Part shown: positions 5,322 through 7,113 of the stretch, in pieces
How the letters are laid out: the number at the start of each line of letters is the position of its first letter
Numbering within the stretch: position 1 is the first letter of the stretch
Assembly (NCBI GenBank): GCA_020631315.1
Contig: JAHDHM010000190.1
Coordinates: 1-7,113 of the forward strand
Length of the DNA: 7,113 nt
Source of the DNA: Acidimicrobiales bacterium
Lineage (GTDB): Bacteria; Actinomycetota; Acidimicrobiia; Acidimicrobiales; Poriferisodaliceae
Direction of reading: 5' to 3'
Made by a program: the position numbers and the translations under genes
The notes under the pieces: generated by a model
What the model saw: the letters and a program-made list of their open reading frames with translations, nothing else
The model's database searches: none
Told to the model about the DNA's origin: nothing

Positions 5322-7113
5322 GTCGGTGGCGGGACAGATCGCGGGCTGGCTCGTCGGTCGTGGTCACGTCGAGCCCGCCGGCGCTGCTGCGGTGGGGATC
5401 GTGGGCAATCGCACGGCGTCGACCGTCGCGGCGATGGTCGCGGTTCAGCGCGCCGGCGCAGCCTATGTGCCACTCGATCCGTCGTATCCGACCGAGCACC
5501 TGACGCACGTGCTGGGCGACACGGGTGCACGGCTCGTGCTGGTCGACGGCCCGGCGGAAGCCGTACGAGATCGCCTACCGGAAGGAATCTCCGTCGTCGC
5601 AGTGTCGGAGATCCTCGCCGCCGACCCGCAACCCTTCGTCGACTGGCCGACGGAACCCACTGCTCCGGCCTACGTGATCCACACGAGCGGCTCCACAGGT
5701 GTGCCGAAGGGCGTGCCGGTCTCGCAGGCCAACATCGGCTTCTCGACCGCAGCACGCGCCAGTGCCTATGCCGCCGCGCCAGATCGCTTCCTCATGGTCT
5801 CGCCGATGGCCTTCGACAGCTCGATGGTCGGGCTCTGGTGGCCGCTGGCGACGGGCGGCACCGTCGTCCTGCCCGCCGACGATCGTCGAGACGACCCGGA
5901 GCACCTGCTGCAGTTGCTGACACAGCAACGCATCACGCACACGCTGATGCTGCCGTCGCTCTGGGAGATCCTGCTCGGCGCCGCCCGCTCGACGGATCTC
6001 TCGATGCCGGACCTCCGGACGGTGATCGTCGCCGGCGAGGCCTGCAGCCCTGAGCTCGTCGCAGCACATCACGCGTTCGTGCCGAACTGCGTGCTGGCCA
6101 ACGAGTACGGCCCGACCGAGACCACGGTCTGGAGCCATCGACATCTCTTCGAACGAGACCTCCCGGTCGACGACGCACCGATCGGCACGACGCTTCCCGG
6201 CGGGCGGTCGAGGATCGTCGGCCCTGACCTCTTGGCCAGACCCGTCGGCGTACCCGGCGAGCTCCTGGTGTCGGGTCCCGGCGTCACCGCGGGCTACCTC
6301 GACCGCGAGGCCGAGACCATCGACCGTTTCATCGAGCTCGATGGCACTCGCTGGTATCGCACCGGTGATCTCGTCTCAGCTGACCGTGACGGCGTGCACC
6401 GCTTCCATGGTCGCGTCGACGACCAGGTGAAGGTCAGGGGCCATCGAATCGAGCTGGGGGCGGTCGACGCCGCCGGCCTTCGGTTGGCCGGGGTGCGGGC
6501 CGCAGCCGCGGCCGCCGGCGAGTCGACCTCGGGGGCCGCCCGTGTGGTGCTGCACGTCGAGCTCGACGTCGGGTCCGAGGTAGACGCAGAGCAGCGGGAC
6601 CCATGGTTCCGGCAGCTCCGAGACGAGCTGCCGAGCGCTGCGGTGCCCGCTGACGTGGTCGTCGGGTCGTCGCTACCCAGGCGACCCAACGGAAAGGTCG
6701 ACCGCAGAGCTCTCGCTGCACGCGAACCCAGGCCGCTCCAGTCCGCGAGCACATCGTCGGGTGCCGCGTCGGCCGATACCGCTTCCGCGATCGAGCGGCT
6801 ACTGCTGGACCGCTGGGTGGAGGTGCTCGGCCGAGACGACATCGGGTTGGACGACGACTTCTTCGACCTCGACGGCGATTCGATCGTCGCCATCCGCATC
6901 GCGGCGGCGCTGCGCTCCGACGGGTTCACCTTCACCCCCCGCTCGATCTTCGAGCACTCGACGGTGCGCTCGCTCGCACCCCTGCTGACCCACGTCGACG
7001 GCCACATCGAGGAGGGACTGGTCGGCGACGTGCCGCTGCTGCCCGCTCAGCGTTGGTTCGCTGCCCTCGACCCGGCCGATGCCGTCCGCTGGACGCAGCA
7101 CCTCGTCGTCGAT
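5284..7113 (+). CDS. NRPS A-T-(E) module, 3' end outside window; start uncertain
   Basis: This segment activates and loads an amino acid and probably epimerizes it. Residues count from the GTG at 5284. The A domain has GAAYVPLDPSYP near the N-terminus, the ATP loop TSGSTGVPKG at 134-143, the pocket aspartate Asp178 in AFDSS, NEYGPTE at 273-279, WYRTGDL at 357-363, a GRVDDQVKVRG A8 motif, and NGKVD with Lys471. The T domain follows with FFDLDGDSI and Ser533 (nt 6880-6882). The last ~31 residues (nt 7021-7113) read VPLLPAQRWF then RWTQHLVVD, which resembles the start of an epimerization domain (typical PLTPIQRWFF...NQ) more than an ordinary C domain. All visible A and T catalytic residues are intact. 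GTG 5284 is the first ATG/GTG/TTG in the open frame, but the A-domain-like sequence extends ~50 bases upstream of it. The real protein may therefore be the continuation of the C-A-T-C gene after a one-base frame change. The gene runs off the right edge. Confidence 0.87.
   Translation, partial: MVADRVLTWGELESVAGQIAGWLVGRGHVEPAGAAAVGIVGNRTASTVAAMVAVQRAGAAYVPLDPSYPTEHLTHVLGDTGARLVLVDGPAEAVRDRLPEGISVVAVSEILAADPQPFVDWPTEPTAPAYVIHTSGSTGVPKGVPVSQANIGFSTAARASAYAAAPDRFLMVSPMAFDSSMVGLWWPLATGGTVVLPADDRRDDPEHLLQLLTQQRITHTLMLPSLWEILLGAARSTDLSMPDLRTVIVAGEACSPELVAAHHAFVPNCVLANEYGPTETTVWSHRHLFERDLPVDDAPIGTTLPGGRSRIVGPDLLARPVGVPGELLVSGPGVTAGYLDREAETIDRFIELDGTRWYRTGDLVSADRDGVHRFHGRVDDQVKVRGHRIELGAVDAAGLRLAGVRAAAAAAGESTSGAARVVLHVELDVGSEVDAEQRDPWFRQLRDELPSAAVPADVVVGSSLPRRPNGKVDRRALAAREPRPLQSASTSSGAASADTASAIERLLLDRWVEVLGRDDIGLDDDFFDLDGDSIVAIRIAAALRSDGFTFTPRSIFEHSTVRSLAPLLTHVDGHIEEGLVGDVPLLPAQRWFAALDPADAVRWTQHLVVD

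Noticed and set aside
6294..7007. 237-codon open frame on the - strand
   Set aside because: It is antisense to the A2 C-terminal subdomain and T2, both of which have clear motifs. The translation is Ser/Arg/Thr-rich shadow sequence.

Overview
The window is an interior slice of a non-ribosomal peptide synthetase (NRPS) gene cluster, with every gene on the + strand. The DNA is strongly GC-rich, with G or C favoured at third codon positions, GTG starts and many Val/Asp/Arg/Ala codons. This fits a high-GC actinobacterium, but nothing visible narrows the taxon. Both ends of the window cut through genes.

Layout: (1) 2-511 is the C-terminal part of a discrete adenylation (A) protein. (2) 508-765 is a small free-standing carrier protein whose ATG overlaps the previous stop (ATGA). 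(3) 768-5321 is a four-domain synthetase, C-A-T-C, starting 2 bases after the carrier-protein stop. (4) From about 5230-5284 to the window end, in another reading frame, lies A-T followed by the first ~31 residues of a probable epimerization (E) domain. The domain order across the window is therefore A0(partial) / T0 / C1-A1-T1-C2 // A2-T2-E(partial), where // marks a change of frame without a clean gene boundary. Whether // is a real gene boundary, a one-base sequence error or a mutation is the main open question.

Inferred working model: A0 activates an acid and loads it on T0. C1 joins it to the residue on T1 selected by A1. C2 passes the dipeptide to the residue on T2 selected by A2, which the E domain then epimerizes. 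The window would thus build at least a tripeptidyl thioester with a probable D-configured third residue. No thioesterase, MbtH-like protein, transporter, regulator or tailoring enzyme falls inside the window, so the product cannot be named.

Coding density is essentially complete, with no gene-free stretch above 2 bases. I see no promoter, terminator, riboswitch, tRNA, rRNA, CRISPR array, IS element or attachment site. Clear Shine-Dalgarno sequences are absent before all three internal starts, so expression is presumably from one upstream-initiated, translationally coupled transcript.
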